Positions 22,503 through 31,353 of a DNA stretch of 64,000 nucleotides are shown piece by piece. The notes under the pieces are model-generated. The model ran no database searches and was not told the DNA's origin. It worked only from the letters and a program-made list of their open reading frames with translations. Where the stretch lies: NCBI RefSeq assembly GCF_027627575.1, contig NZ_CP114065.1, forward strand, positions 3,038,001-3,102,000, given 5' to 3'. Numbering within the stretch: position 1 is the first letter of the stretch; each line of letters starts with the position of its first letter. The translations under genes were made by a program, and so were the position numbers. The DNA is from Kribbella sp. CA-293567 (GTDB lineage: Bacteria > Actinomycetota > Actinomycetes > Propionibacteriales > Kribbellaceae).

Positions 22503-23620
22503 TGCTGTCGGTGGTTGTTGCCTCGGACAAGTTCAAGGGCTCGCTCTCCAGTGCCGGGGTGGCCGCGGCGGTTGCCGACGGCCTGCGCCGGGAGCGACCT
22601 GACGTGGTGGTCCGGTCGGTGGTGGTGGCCGATGGTGGCGACGGGACGCTGGCTGCTGCTGTGGCGGCCGGCTTCGAGTTGGTGCCCGTGGTGGCCAGTG
22701 GGCCGACGGGGGAGCCGGTTCGGAGCGGGTTCGCCCGGCGCGGGGAGGTTGCCGTTGTCGAATTGGCCGATGTCTGTGGGCTGGTTCGGCTGCCTGACGG
22801 TGTTCCGGCGGCGATGAGCGCGTCGTCGCGAGGTGCCGGTGAGGTGATGGCTGCGGCGATTGATGCGGGTTGCACGCGGGTGATCCTCGGCATCGGCGGA
22901 AGCGCGAGCACCGACGGAGGCGCTGGGTTGGTGCGGGCGCTGGGAGCTCGTGTGCTCGACTCGCGGGGCGAAGAGGTTGCCGAGGGTGGCGCTGGTTTGG
23001 TTGTGGCGCAGGCTCTTGAGCTGACGGCGGTGCGTGCGCGGCTGGCCGGCGTAGAGGTTGTGGTTGCCTGCGACGTCGACAATCCGCTGACCGGTCCGAG
23101 TGGTGCGGCTGCGACGTACGGGCCGCAGAAGGGCGCCGGTGCGGCTGAGGTGGCCGGGCTTGATGCTGCATTGACGCATTGGGCCGGACTTGTGGCGCGT
23201 GAGACCGCGCGGGACTTGCGCGAGGTGCCGGGCGCCGGCGCCGCCGGGGGAGTCGGGTTCGCCGCGCTGGCGGTCCTGGGCGCGGAGTTACGGCCCGGCA
23301 TCGAGCTTGTGCTCGAACTGGTGGGGTTGCGGCAGGAGCTGCGTGGGGCTGACCTTCTCGTCACCGGGGAGGGAAAGCTGGATGAGCAGACGCTGCGAGG
23401 GAAAGCGGTAGCTGGTGTGGCCGCGGCGGGGGTGGCGGCCGGCGTACCGGTGGTGGCTGTTTGTGGTGTCAACACGCTGGAGGCCGGGCAGCTGAGGGCG
23501 GCCGGGGTGGAGAAGGCGTACGCGCTGACAGAGCTGGAGCCCGACGTACGGCGCTGCGTGGCGGATCCGGTTCCGTTGCTGCGAATGCTCGGTGAACGGA
23601 TTGCGGCCGACCTACGATGA
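22502..23620 (+). CDS. glxK: glycerate kinase
   Basis: Kinase of 372 residues that phosphorylates D-glycerate so that it enters glycolysis; GlxK/GarK enzymes give 2-phosphoglycerate. Diagnostic segments are [10 protein letters not shown] at residue 8, VADGGDGT near 42, [26 protein letters not shown] followed by YGPQKGA, and [13 protein letters not shown]. The start ATG shares a base with the gcl stop (TGATG), although the same phase is open far upstream inside gcl. Base use within the first part is slightly more relaxed (more GTT and TTG codons) than in gcl, without clear sign of transfer. Confidence 0.93.
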   Translation: MLSVVVASDKFKGSLSSAGVAAAVADGLRRERPDVVVRSVVVADGGDGTLAAAVAAGFELVPVVASGPTGEPVRSGFARRGEVAVVELADVCGLVRLPDGVPAAMSASSRGAGEVMAAAIDAGCTRVILGIGGSASTDGGAGLVRALGARVLDSRGEEVAEGGAGLVVAQALELTAVRARLAGVEVVVACDVDNPLTGPSGAAATYGPQKGAGAAEVAGLDAALTHWAGLVARETARDLREVPGAGAAGGVGFAALAVLGAELRPGIELVLELVGLRQELRGADLLVTGEGKLDEQTLRGKAVAGVAAAGVAAGVPVVAVCGVNTLEAGQLRAAGVEKAYALTELEPDVRRCVADPVPLLRMLGERIAADLR

Positions 23621-23642
23621 GGGCAACGGAGAGGGGCGTCGA

Positions 23643-24986
23643 ATGACCGCGCTGGATCTCGTCGTCAGGGCCCGCCGGATCGTCGGTACCGCGGGGGTGG
23701 CGCCCGGAGCCGTGGGCGTGCGGGGCGGCCGGATCGTCGCCCTCGCGCCGTACGACGCGTCGCTGGACGGCGATCTCGTGGTCGAACTGGCCGAGGACGA
23801 GGTGCTGATGCCGGGGCTGGTGGACTCGCACGTGCACGTCAACGATCCTGGCCGCACCGACTGGGAGGGGTTCACCAGCGCGACCCGGGCGGCCGCGGCC
23901 GGTGGCGTCACCACGATCGTCGACATGCCGCTCAACAGCATCCCGCCGACCTGCGACGTGGCGGCGCTCGAGCTCAAGCGGAAGACGGCCCGGCCCCAGG
24001 CGTACGTCGACGTGGGGTTCTGGGGCGGCGCGATCCCCGGCAACGTTCCGGACCTGCGGCCGCTGCACGAAGCCGGTGTCTTCGGGTTCAAGTGCTTCCT
24101 GCTGCACTCGGGGGTCGACGAGTTCCCGCCGCTGGACCAGGCGGAGGTCGAGGCGGCGATGCGCGAACTCAGCTCGTTCGGCGGGCTGCTGATCGTGCAC
24201 GCCGAGGACGCTCACCGGATCGGCGATGCGCCGCCGCCGGACGGGACGAGCTACCAGCACTTCCTGCACTCACGACCGCGCGCGGCGGAGAACGAAGCCG
24301 TTGCCCAGGTCATCGAACTCGCCCGCCGAACCGGTTGCCGGGTGCACATACTTCACGTGTCGAGTGCCGAGGTGCTGCCGTTGCTGGCCGAGGCGCGGGC
24401 GGCCGGGGTACGGATCAGCGCCGAGACCTGCCCGCACTACCTGAGCTTCGCCGCCGAGGAGATTCCCGACGGCGCGACGCAGTACAAGTGCTGCCCGCCG
24501 ATCCGCGAGGCCGCGAACCGGGAGCTGCTCTGGCAGGGCCTGCGGGACGGGCTGATCGACCTGGTCGTGTCCGACCACTCGCCGTCGACCGCGGATCTCA
24601 AGCTCCTCGACACCGGCGACTTCGGCGCCGCCTGGGGTGGGATCGCGTCGCTGCAGGTCGGCCTGCCCGCGGTGTGGACCGGAGCGCGAGGGCGCGGCTT
24701 CACCCTGGTCGACGTCGCGCGCTGGATGTGTCAGGCGCCGGCCGCGCAGGCGGGCCTGCCGCGCAAGGGCAGCATCGACATCGGGTACGACGCCGACTTC
24801 TGCGTCTTCGCCCCCGACGAGCAACTCGTGGTGGACGCGGGCGCGCTGCACCACAAGAACGCCATCACGCCGTACGCCGGACGCGCGCTCGCCGGGGTGG
24901 TTCGCAGTACCTGGCTGAACGGCCGGCCGATCGACCTCTTCACCGAGCCGCGAGGCCGGTTGCTATCTCTAGGAGACGACAGATGA
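23643..24986 (+). CDS. allB: allantoinase
   Basis: Amidohydrolase of 447 residues that opens the allantoin ring to allantoate. The metal-binding start [17 protein letters not shown] is typical of AllB, followed by [15 protein letters not shown] with the lysine that is carbamylated in the family, [29 protein letters not shown] and the metal aspartate in [12 protein letters not shown] at 23643 is preceded by GAGAGG, 22 bases after the kinase stop, and is preferred to an in-frame upstream start. It accepts the allantoin made by UraD from the opposite operon. Confidence 0.95.
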   Translation: MTALDLVVRARRIVGTAGVAPGAVGVRGGRIVALAPYDASLDGDLVVELAEDEVLMPGLVDSHVHVNDPGRTDWEGFTSATRAAAAGGVTTIVDMPLNSIPPTCDVAALELKRKTARPQAYVDVGFWGGAIPGNVPDLRPLHEAGVFGFKCFLLHSGVDEFPPLDQAEVEAAMRELSSFGGLLIVHAEDAHRIGDAPPPDGTSYQHFLHSRPRAAENEAVAQVIELARRTGCRVHILHVSSAEVLPLLAEARAAGVRISAETCPHYLSFAAEEIPDGATQYKCCPPIREAANRELLWQGLRDGLIDLVVSDHSPSTADLKLLDTGDFGAAWGGIASLQVGLPAVWTGARGRGFTLVDVARWMCQAPAAQAGLPRKGSIDIGYDADFCVFAPDEQLVVDAGALHHKNAITPYAGRALAGVVRSTWLNGRPIDLFTEPRGRLLSLGDDR

Positions 24987-25804
24987 CGTACTACACCCCG
25001 CAAGGTGGACTGCCCGCGCAGACCGAGCTGACCACCGATCGCGCGGTCTTCACCGAGGCGTACGCCGTGCTGCCCCGCGGCACGATGCGCGACATCGTGA
25101 CGAGCCAGTTGCCGTTCTGGGAGAAGACCCGGTTGTGGGTGATCGCGCGGCCGCTGTCGGGCTTCGCCGAGACCTTCTCGCAGTACATCGTCGAGGTCGG
25201 TCCGGGCGGTGGCAGCGACCGGCCGGAGACGGATCCCGGCGCCGAGGCGGTGCTGTTCGTGGTCGAGGGCGACCTGGTGCTGACCGTGGCCGGTGAGAAG
25301 CACGAGCTCGGGCCCGGCGGCTACGCGTTCGTGCCGCCGGCCGCTGACTGGACCCTGCGCAACACCAGCGACCGCAACGCGACCTTCCACTTCGTCCGCA
25401 AGGCCTACGAACGGGTCGAGGGGATCGAGACCCCGGAGGCGTTCGTCACCAACGAGGTCGACGTCGAGGGGATCGAGATGCCGGGCACGCAGGGGCGGTG
25501 GCGGACCCAGCGGTTCGTCGACCCGCTCGACGTCCGGCACGACTTCCACGTGAACATCGTGACGTTCGAGCCGGGCGGGGTGATCCCGTTCCCCGAGACT
25601 CATGTGATGGAGCACGGGATCTACGTCCTCGAGGGCAAGGCGGTGTACTTGCTGAACAAGGACTGGGTCGAGGTGCAGGAGGGCGACTACCTCTGGTTGC
25701 GCGCCTTCTGTCCGCAGGCCTGCTACGCGGGCGGGCCGGGGCGGTTCCGCTACCTCATCTACAAGGACGTCAACCGCCACGCCAAGCTGCCCCGCCTGAG
25801 CTGA
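24983..25804 (+). CDS. allE: (S)-ureidoglycine aminohydrolase
   Basis: Bicupin protein of 273 residues that releases ammonia from (S)-ureidoglycine to give (S)-ureidoglycolate. Two cupin repeats are visible: one around residues 70-130 ([30 protein letters not shown]) and one around 185-265 ([33 protein letters not shown]) with the metal-binding residues of AllE/YlbA. ATG overlaps the allB stop (ATGA) with AGGAGA upstream. Its substrate requires an allantoate amidohydrolase, which is not present in the window, so that gene must lie elsewhere. Confidence 0.92.
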   Translation: MTYYTPQGGLPAQTELTTDRAVFTEAYAVLPRGTMRDIVTSQLPFWEKTRLWVIARPLSGFAETFSQYIVEVGPGGGSDRPETDPGAEAVLFVVEGDLVLTVAGEKHELGPGGYAFVPPAADWTLRNTSDRNATFHFVRKAYERVEGIETPEAFVTNEVDVEGIEMPGTQGRWRTQRFVDPLDVRHDFHVNIVTFEPGGVIPFPETHVMEHGIYVLEGKAVYLLNKDWVEVQEGDYLWLRAFCPQACYAGGPGRFRYLIYKDVNRHAKLPRLS

Positions 25805-25844
25805 ACCGCCTGGGCCGAACCGCCTGGGCTGACCCGCCTGGGCC
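25803..25844. repeat. three 14-base tandem repeats after allE
   Basis: Units GAACCGCCTGGGCC, GAACCGCCTGGGCT and GACCCGCCTGGGCC follow one another without spacer, beginning inside the allE stop codon. They fill most of the gap between allE and the convergent HAAS-domain gene. No strong stem is formed, so they are reported as a simple repeat rather than as a terminator. Confidence 0.8.
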
Positions 25845-25863
25845 GAGCCCGCGACCCGGCAGG

Positions 25864-26811
25864 TCAGCTCTGCTTGCGGGCTTCGCGGAACCGGCTGAGG
25901 ATCTCGGAGCCGCTGACCAGGAGCACGGCGATCGCGGCGCCGGTGTAGACGGCGTCGGGCGAGGTCCAGCCGTTGTTGAAGTCGGCCAGGAACGCCGGGT
26001 TGAACAGTCGCTGCTGGGACAGGATCCAGACCAGTGGCAGGGTGGCGGTGAGCTCGGCGACGGCGTACAGGCCGGCGTGCAGCATGGTCCAGCCGCGGGT
26101 GGCGAAGCGGATCACGTCCAGCGTGACGATGCCGGCCAGCCCGGCCAGGATCGGCCAGATCCAGCCCGACCACAGCGCCGGGTCGAGCACCTCGATCCGG
26201 TCGTTGCCGGCCCGGTACGGCTCGGCGGTGTGCTGCCACACGATCAGCGCGATCAGCAGCGCGTTCCAGGCCACGGACAGGGCGACGCCGGACTCCCGCT
26301 TCTCGGTCTGCCGGAGCTCGGGCAGGTCGTCGGGGGACCACCGGTCGACCTCCGCGGCCGCCGCCTCGCGGTGCCGGGAGCGATCGATCAGGGCGAACAC
26401 CACCGTCAGCCAGGCGATCATCTGTCCGCCGACGGTGAGAATGCCGCCGATCGCGGAACCGATGGCAGCGCCGAAGTCGTTGCTGTCCAGGACCTCGAGC
26501 ACCACCAGGACCGCGACCACGATCGGCAGCACGGTGGTCAGCAGCAGTTTGAGCAGCCGGACGTAGGCCGGATAGAGGTCCGGCCCGATCAGCGCCAGTG
26601 GGCGGTCGGCGTACTTGGCGGCGAGCCGGATCGGGTCGCCCATCTCGGTCAGCACCGCGCGTTCGGCGACCTCCGGGTCGGCCCCGTCCCGCGCCTCGGC
26701 GGTGTCGGCGATGGTGGTGCGCAGTTCTTCGGCCACGTCGTCGCGCTGGTCGGCCGGGATCCGCCGGACCACCTCGTGCACGTAGCGATCGGTCAGCGTG
26801 TTCCCGTTCAT
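25864..26811 (-). CDS. HAAS-domain integral membrane protein
   Basis: Protein of 315 residues with an N-terminal HAAS signalling domain (residues 1-75, YVHEVVRRIPADQRDDVAEELRTTI and LTEMGDPIRLAAKY) followed by about six hydrophobic segments. HAAS proteins are encoded next to PadR regulators and are thought to sense membrane or permease status. Here the ATG overlaps the padR stop (ATGA), so the pair is cotranscribed. The start at 26811 is chosen over an in-frame upstream codon because of the overlap and because the HAAS domain begins there. The function of the membrane part is unknown. Confidence 0.8.
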   Translation of the reverse strand: MNGNTLTDRYVHEVVRRIPADQRDDVAEELRTTIADTAEARDGADPEVAERAVLTEMGDPIRLAAKYADRPLALIGPDLYPAYVRLLKLLLTTVLPIVVAVLVVLEVLDSNDFGAAIGSAIGGILTVGGQMIAWLTVVFALIDRSRHREAAAAEVDRWSPDDLPELRQTEKRESGVALSVAWNALLIALIVWQHTAEPYRAGNDRIEVLDPALWSGWIWPILAGLAGIVTLDVIRFATRGWTMLHAGLYAVAELTATLPLVWILSQQRLFNPAFLADFNNGWTSPDAVYTGAAIAVLLVSGSEILSRFREARKQS

Positions 26812-27149
26812 CGGTTCTCCTTGGTCAGACGGGCGATCGAGACGACGAGGTCCTCCCACTCGCGCACCAGGCCGGCCCGCACCCGCGAGCCCTCCGGGGT
26901 GACGCGGTAGAACTTGCGCGGCCGCGACTCGTCGGTGTTCCAGTCGCTGGTCAGCAGGCCCTGTTTCTCCAGCCGCCGCAGCAGTGGGTACAGCGTGTTG
27001 CCGTCGACGGTCACGCCCGCGTCGTTCAGCGTCACCAGCAGGGCATAGCCGTACTGCGGCGCGTCGAGCAGGGCGAGACAGGCCAGCACCACCGTCCCGC
27101 GACGGAGCTCCTGGGCCTGACTGAGAATCAGTTCTTCGGCGTCGGCCAT
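26808..27149 (-). CDS. PadR family transcriptional regulator
   Basis: Small winged-helix regulator of 113 residues. It shows LRRGTVVLACLALLDAPQYGYALL at the start of the helix-turn-helix, the wing DGNTLYPLLRRLEKQGLL, and PRKFYRVTPEGSRV, all diagnostic of PadR. It is coupled to the HAAS membrane gene. ATG at 27149 is the likely start because the PadR domain begins right after it; GTG at 27173 is an alternative and neither has a clear ribosome binding site, so the mRNA may be leaderless. PadR proteins usually repress their own operon. Confidence 0.87.
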   Translation of the reverse strand: MADAEELILSQAQELRRGTVVLACLALLDAPQYGYALLVTLNDAGVTVDGNTLYPLLRRLEKQGLLTSDWNTDESRPRKFYRVTPEGSRVRAGLVREWEDLVVSIARLTKENR

Positions 27150-27389
27150 GACCGAAACATTACTGTGCGACACACACTACTGTCCAGCGTCTACCGAAGT
27201 GTGGTGCGCAACCCTGCGTGAGAGCCTCGGCGCGATCCGGGTGGCCTGGGCCGAGCTGATCGACCAGCCGGTCGACGAGACGCTCATCTTGATCCCGCCG
27301 GTCTACTCCGACCACGGCATCAACCTCCGGTGCGACCGCCGACGGCTGATCCGGGGCGGGTGACACACGGCGGGGGAGTTCCTGGGTAA

Positions 27390-27412
27390 CCTGGCGGGCG
27401 CCGCCTGCCAGG
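27390..27412. other. GC-rich hairpin before a GT87 gene
   Basis: The 23 bases can fold into a stem of ten pairs (arms CCTGGCGGGC and its complement with one G-T pair) and a 3-base loop. It ends 21 bases before the start codon at 27434, just ahead of the ribosome binding site AGGAG. It may be a 5' UTR structure or a terminator for upstream transcription. The rest of the 27150-27433 gap shows no gene. Confidence 0.45.
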
Positions 27413-27433
27413 CGGTCGAGCGGATAGGAGACG

Positions 27434-28891
27434 ATGGCCACCGTGACGCCACCAAGTGCCCAGGACTCCCAGCGACGCCGGCCTGAGGTCGAACCGGCGG
27501 TCGCACGGCTGACTGTGGGCCTCGGCGGTCCCTCCGGCCGGCTTGCCCGGCTGAGTTCGTCCTGGTGGACGCCGCTGCGGATCGCGCTGGCGGTGTGCAC
27601 GATCACCTTCGCGCTCGGGGTGCTGCAGAAGGCGCCCTGTATGGACGCCGGCTGGGACCGGCAGAACTGGCGGCCGTTCAAGGCGCTCTGTTACTCCGAC
27701 ATCGGCTACCTGTACCAGGAGCGCGGTTTCGCCGAGGGCAACCGGCCGTTCCTCGACACCGGCAACTACCCGGTGCTGGAGTACCCGGTCCTGACCGGTG
27801 GCTTCATGGAGGTCGCCGCCCAGATCACCTGGGTGATCACCGGCGACCCCGAGCAGGACCTCACCGCGGAGCAGAAACGTGACACGGCCGGCGTCTTCTT
27901 CGTCGTCAACGTGGCGCTGCTGTTCCTCTGCACCCTGCTGCTCGTCGGGCTGACGATGGCCACCGCGCGAGGGGTCGCCAGGATCCCCGGCGGGGCCCGG
28001 GGTCAGCCGATGGTCGCCCTGTACGTCGCGGCCGCGCCGGTGCTCGCCTTCACCTCCACGATCAACTGGGACCTGTTCGCCGTCGTCCTGACGGCCGGGG
28101 CGATGTGGGCCTGGTCGCGGGGCAAACCGATCTGGTTCGGCATCCTGCTCGGGCTGGGCACGGCGGCGAAGTTCTATCCGTTCCTGCTGCTCGGGCCGTT
28201 GCTGATCGTCTGTCTGCGCGGCCGGAAGCTGTGGCAGTGGTTCCTCGCGCTGGTCGCCACCGCCTTCAGCTGGGGGCTGGTCAACGCGCCCATCTACCTG
28301 CTGGCCAAGAACGAGTGGCTGTCGTTCTGGGTCTTCAACGACGAGCGCGAGAGCGACTACGGCTCGATCTGGTACGTGCTGAAGCTGGCCAAGCACGAGG
28401 TCGCCGACGTCAACCAGCTGAACATCGTGATCTTCGCCGGCCTGTGCCTGTCGATCGCGATCCTCGGCCTGATGGCACCGCGGCCGCCGCGGTTCGCGCA
28501 ACTGGCGTTCCTGGTGGTCGCCGCGTTCCTGCTGGTCAACAAGGTCTACTCGCCGCAGTACGTGCTCTGGCTGCTGCCGCTGGTCGCGCTGGCCCGGCCG
28601 AAGCTGCGGGACTGGCTGATCTGGCAGGCATGCGAGACGTTCTACTGGATGATGGTCTGGCTGCACCTGGCCCAGTTCCTGGCGCCCGGCTCACCGGACC
28701 AGCCGGACAAGATCTACTGGCTCTCCGTCGTCCTGCGGATGGCCGGCACGCTGTGGCTGATGCTGGTGGTCGCCCGCGACATCCTGCTGCCGGAGAAGGA
28801 TCCGGTCCGGCAGGGCGACCTGGTCAACGACCCGGGCGACGGAGTCATCGCGGATCCGCCACCCCGGAAGCTCGATCCGGCCCACGTGTAG
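27434..28891 (+). CDS. GT87 (DUF2029) polytopic glycosyltransferase
   Basis: Integral membrane protein of 485 residues with about ten hydrophobic segments and the GT-C layout of DUF2029/GT87 mannosyltransferases that use polyprenyl-phosphate sugars in actinobacteria. An acidic periplasmic loop follows the first membrane segment (YLYQERGFAEG, YPVLEYPV), and LGTAAKFYPFLLLGP and NKVYSPQYVLWLLPL are typical later motifs. ATG follows ATAGGAGACG. It stands alone, with a hairpin upstream. The acceptor is unknown; lipomannan-like or polyprenyl-linked glycans are possible. Confidence 0.8.
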   Translation: MATVTPPSAQDSQRRRPEVEPAVARLTVGLGGPSGRLARLSSSWWTPLRIALAVCTITFALGVLQKAPCMDAGWDRQNWRPFKALCYSDIGYLYQERGFAEGNRPFLDTGNYPVLEYPVLTGGFMEVAAQITWVITGDPEQDLTAEQKRDTAGVFFVVNVALLFLCTLLLVGLTMATARGVARIPGGARGQPMVALYVAAAPVLAFTSTINWDLFAVVLTAGAMWAWSRGKPIWFGILLGLGTAAKFYPFLLLGPLLIVCLRGRKLWQWFLALVATAFSWGLVNAPIYLLAKNEWLSFWVFNDERESDYGSIWYVLKLAKHEVADVNQLNIVIFAGLCLSIAILGLMAPRPPRFAQLAFLVVAAFLLVNKVYSPQYVLWLLPLVALARPKLRDWLIWQACETFYWMMVWLHLAQFLAPGSPDQPDKIYWLSVVLRMAGTLWLMLVVARDILLPEKDPVRQGDLVNDPGDGVIADPPPRKLDPAHV

Positions 28892-29063
28892 CGGCGTCCG
28901 TCCGGCCGCGGCGACGTCCGTAGAGGAGCCGCTGGCCGGCCGCCGTCCCGGTGAACTTCTCGCGGCGCGCCCACTCGTGGCACTGGTCGATGACGGGGCA
29001 ACTGCTCAGGCAGAGTTCCTGCGCCTTGCGCTGTTCCCAGCGAGTCGCAGTCTCGTCGTACAA
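28845..29063 (-). CDS. degenerate WhiB-like protein
   Basis: Frame of 72 codons that resembles the C-terminal part of WhiB-like iron-sulfur regulators: RKAQELCLSSCPVIDQCHEW, then GTAAGQRLLYGRRRGR, which recalls the basic DNA-contact tail. It departs from the family in two ways: the first of four cluster cysteines is absent upstream of the only start (TTG at 29063), and the first two visible cysteines are separated by three residues instead of two. The in-frame upstream stretch up to a TAA has no cysteine. It overlaps the end of the convergent GT87 gene. It may be a decayed Wbl gene or a variant that cannot bind a normal [4Fe-4S] cluster. Confidence 0.55.
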   Translation of the reverse strand: MYDETATRWEQRKAQELCLSSCPVIDQCHEWARREKFTGTAAGQRLLYGRRRGRTDAATRGPDRASGVADPR

Positions 29064-29083
29064 GGATGCTTGCCCGACGAGAG

Positions 29084-29108
29084 TTAGTGCACTTTCTTAC
29101 TGCACTAA
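29084..29108. promoter_or_regulatory. perfect inverted repeat before the WhiB-like gene
   Basis: Arms TTAGTGCA (29084-29091) and TGCACTAA (29101-29108) are exact inverted repeats with a 9-base AT-rich spacer. It also contains the 8-base palindrome AGTGCACT (29087-29094). The element covers the stop codon of the ATP-grasp gene and lies 21 bases upstream of the TTG of the WhiB-like gene. It lacks the GC-rich stem of a terminator, so an operator is more likely. Confidence 0.45.
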
Positions 29109-29968
29109 GGCTGGTTCACCCGGTTGGCCACGGCGGCCGCGAAGCGGGTCGCCGAGTCGGCGGCCAGCGGGAGGAACAGGTAGGGCTCGATCAGTTCGAG
29201 CTCCATCAGGCGGTAGCGGCCGTTGCTGACGATGCCGTCGACTCGGGCGTAGACGGGCGCTTGGCGGGTGTTGGCGGCTGCCAGTGCCTCCGCCGAGCCT
29301 TCGAGGACGACGGCCGGCGGGTCGAGCAGCTCGGCCGTGCCACCGAAGTCGTTCTGCGCCCGGAAGTCACCAGCGGCCGGCTGCTTGAGGACCGCGTGGC
29401 TGAACTCGCCGCCGAAGTACATCAGCGACCACTCGCCTTCGGTCTGAATCTCCGGCTGGAACGGCTGCACCAGATAGACGTCGTCGGGCAGGTCTTCCAT
29501 CGCGGTGCTGAGCTCGGCCGAGCCCGCCGTACCGCGGACGGTGTGGTGGGCCGTCGCGCTGACGGTCGGCTTGATCACGATCTCCTGGCCGGTCAGCCCG
29601 CCGACGACCTCGCGCAGGCAGGCGCCGGCGGCGACCTGGGACGGCACGATCGCGACCCCGCGCTCGCGCAGCTCCAGCAGGTAGCGCTTGTCGGAGTTCC
29701 AGCGGACCAGATCGGCGTCGTTGAGCACCTGGACGCCGGCTTTGTCGAGCTGACCGAGCCACTCGGTGAACTCGAGGTAGCGGCGGTGGTAGTCCCAGAC
29801 GGCGCGCAGCAGCACCGCGTCGTAGCAGGACCAGTCGACCGACGGGTCGGTCCAGACCTCCGTGACCGGATCCAGCCCGGCGGCCTGCAGGGCGGCCACC
29901 AGGTGCAGTTCGTCCGGCTGCGGCTCGGCGTGGTCGGCGGAGTTCGCCAATGCGATTCGAGGGCTCAC
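29105..29968 (-). CDS. ATP-grasp ligase family protein
   Basis: Protein of 287 residues with an ATP-grasp fold: an N-terminal pre-grasp region with LLRAVWDYHRRYLEF, the phosphate-binding lysine segment IVIKPTVSATA, then EGEWSLMYFGGEFSHAVLKQP and the metal-binding end RLMELELIEPYLFL. It resembles stand-alone RimK/glutathione-synthetase-like ligases such as those found in small-molecule clusters, which join a carboxylate to an amine or thiol. It begins 5 bases after the GT87 stop, so it is the fourth gene of the GT2-DUF2064-GT87 set. The substrate is not known. Confidence 0.8.
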   Translation of the reverse strand: MSPRIALANSADHAEPQPDELHLVAALQAAGLDPVTEVWTDPSVDWSCYDAVLLRAVWDYHRRYLEFTEWLGQLDKAGVQVLNDADLVRWNSDKRYLLELRERGVAIVPSQVAAGACLREVVGGLTGQEIVIKPTVSATAHHTVRGTAGSAELSTAMEDLPDDVYLVQPFQPEIQTEGEWSLMYFGGEFSHAVLKQPAAGDFRAQNDFGGTAELLDPPAVVLEGSAEALAAANTRQAPVYARVDGIVSNGRYRLMELELIEPYLFLPLAADSATRFAAAVANRVNQP

Positions 29969-29973
29969 GTCGA

Positions 29974-31353
29974 TCAGTGTTGGCGCGCCGCGATCCGTTC
30001 GTCAAACCGGCCGGGTGCGATCGAGCGGTGACGGATCGTGAGGACGCTGACAACGATGACAGCGGCGGCCAGGTAGATCAGCCCCTGGCGGGTGCCATGG
30101 CCGAAGCCGGCGTAGGCGAGGTAAGCGGCCAGCGGTACGGCGAGCCACTCGAAGCGTCCGGCCAGCACTGCCAGGGCGATCAGGGGGAGCCCGTACCAGG
30201 GGTAGGTGGGGGTGGCGAGCAGGAGCGCGGCGCCGTACAGCCAGCAGCAGGTGACGGCGATCGGCTCTCGGCCGTGGCGACGGAGGGCGAGGACGGCCAA
30301 GGCCACGGCGAGTAGTCCGGAGACGAGCTGGCGGGCCTCAGGAGGCAACGCCAGCGCGAGAATCGCCGAGCGGGAGCTGCCGTCGGAGAAGCCTTCCTGG
30401 GTCAGGTAGCCGGGGAGGAAGCCGATGACGAGAGTGCCGGCCGCAAGCAGGTGCGGGAGGTAGGACGCGATGAAGGTGCCAACGGCAACTAACGGCGTAC
30501 GGAGTTCTCGGCGGCGTACGGCGGTGAAGGCCGGAAGCAGAAGCAGGGGAAGGAGTTTGGTGGCCGCCGCGGCGCCCAGGAGCAGACCGGCGAGCGCTGG
30601 CCGGCGCCTGCTGGCGAGGACGACTCCGGCGATGACAAAGAGAGCCGCGAGTACGTCGACGTGGGCGGCATTGGCGGCCTCCAGGACCACGATCGGTGAC
30701 CAACCCCACAGCAGGGCCCAACGAGGATCGCGGCCGGCTCGCTGAAGTTCTTTGGCCAGCAAGACTGTCAGAGCGACGGCGAGTGCTGCTGCGGCTACTT
30801 GGAGTCCGAGAGTCCCTGCCGACCAGGGAGTCAGGAGCGCGACCGTCGTGAAGTAGGCCTGCGCCACGGGTGGGTAGATGGTCGGCACTCGCGGACGGTT
30901 GATCTTGGTCCGAGGGTCGTCTTCGGAGAGCGCGGCGACGCTTGCCGGATCGCGCGGTACGCGCGGAGGGCCGGTCACTCCGGAGCGATCCGCCGGGGAC
31001 AGCCCTGGGAACAACACCGGGTCCCGCAGCGGAGCCAGTTCGTCGGCCAGTGGCACCTGCGAGTAGGGCGAGCTGCCGGAGAGTTGCACGCGCCCGTCCC
31101 AGACATAGCGGTAGGCGTCGGTGCTGGTGATCGGAGCGCTGAGAAGGCCCGGGAGTTGGCAGATGGCGGCAACTGCGACCACGCCGAGTACTGCGTGCCT
31201 CCCGGCAGGCCGGCGTACCAGCAGCCAGCCGGCACCGCCGACCACCAGGCATCCCACGATCAGCACCAGATTCGGCCACCACCCGGCCGCTTGAGCAGCC
31301 ATTACTCCAGCCGAGACCCCGACGGCTACGACGCCGGCCCACACCAACCTCAT
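29974..31353 (-). CDS. GT87-like polytopic mannosyltransferase
   Basis: Membrane protein of 459 residues with about eleven hydrophobic segments. The first loop has STDAYRYVWDGRVQLSG, a GT-C-type acidic loop, followed by PRVPTIYPPVAQAYF and a C-terminal TYPWYGLPLIAL, which is the pattern of DUF2029/alpha-mannosyltransferases that use polyprenyl-phosphomannose. ATG overlaps the stop of the DUF2064-methyltransferase gene (ATGA), so it is cotranscribed with it. The phase stays open upstream to 31923, but that part is antisense to nothing and only shadows the previous gene. Confidence 0.8.
   Translation of the reverse strand: MRLVWAGVVAVGVSAGVMAAQAAGWWPNLVLIVGCLVVGGAGWLLVRRPAGRHAVLGVVAVAAICQLPGLLSAPITSTDAYRYVWDGRVQLSGSSPYSQVPLADELAPLRDPVLFPGLSPADRSGVTGPPRVPRDPASVAALSEDDPRTKINRPRVPTIYPPVAQAYFTTVALLTPWSAGTLGLQVAAAALAVALTVLLAKELQRAGRDPRWALLWGWSPIVVLEAANAAHVDVLAALFVIAGVVLASRRRPALAGLLLGAAAATKLLPLLLLPAFTAVRRRELRTPLVAVGTFIASYLPHLLAAGTLVIGFLPGYLTQEGFSDGSSRSAILALALPPEARQLVSGLLAVALAVLALRRHGREPIAVTCCWLYGAALLLATPTYPWYGLPLIALAVLAGRFEWLAVPLAAYLAYAGFGHGTRQGLIYLAAAVIVVSVLTIRHRSIAPGRFDERIAARQH

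Noticed and set aside
27148..27363. A 71-codon plus-strand frame between padR and the GT87 gene
   Set aside because: No ribosome binding site, no recognisable motif and it overlaps the padR start; it is probably chance.
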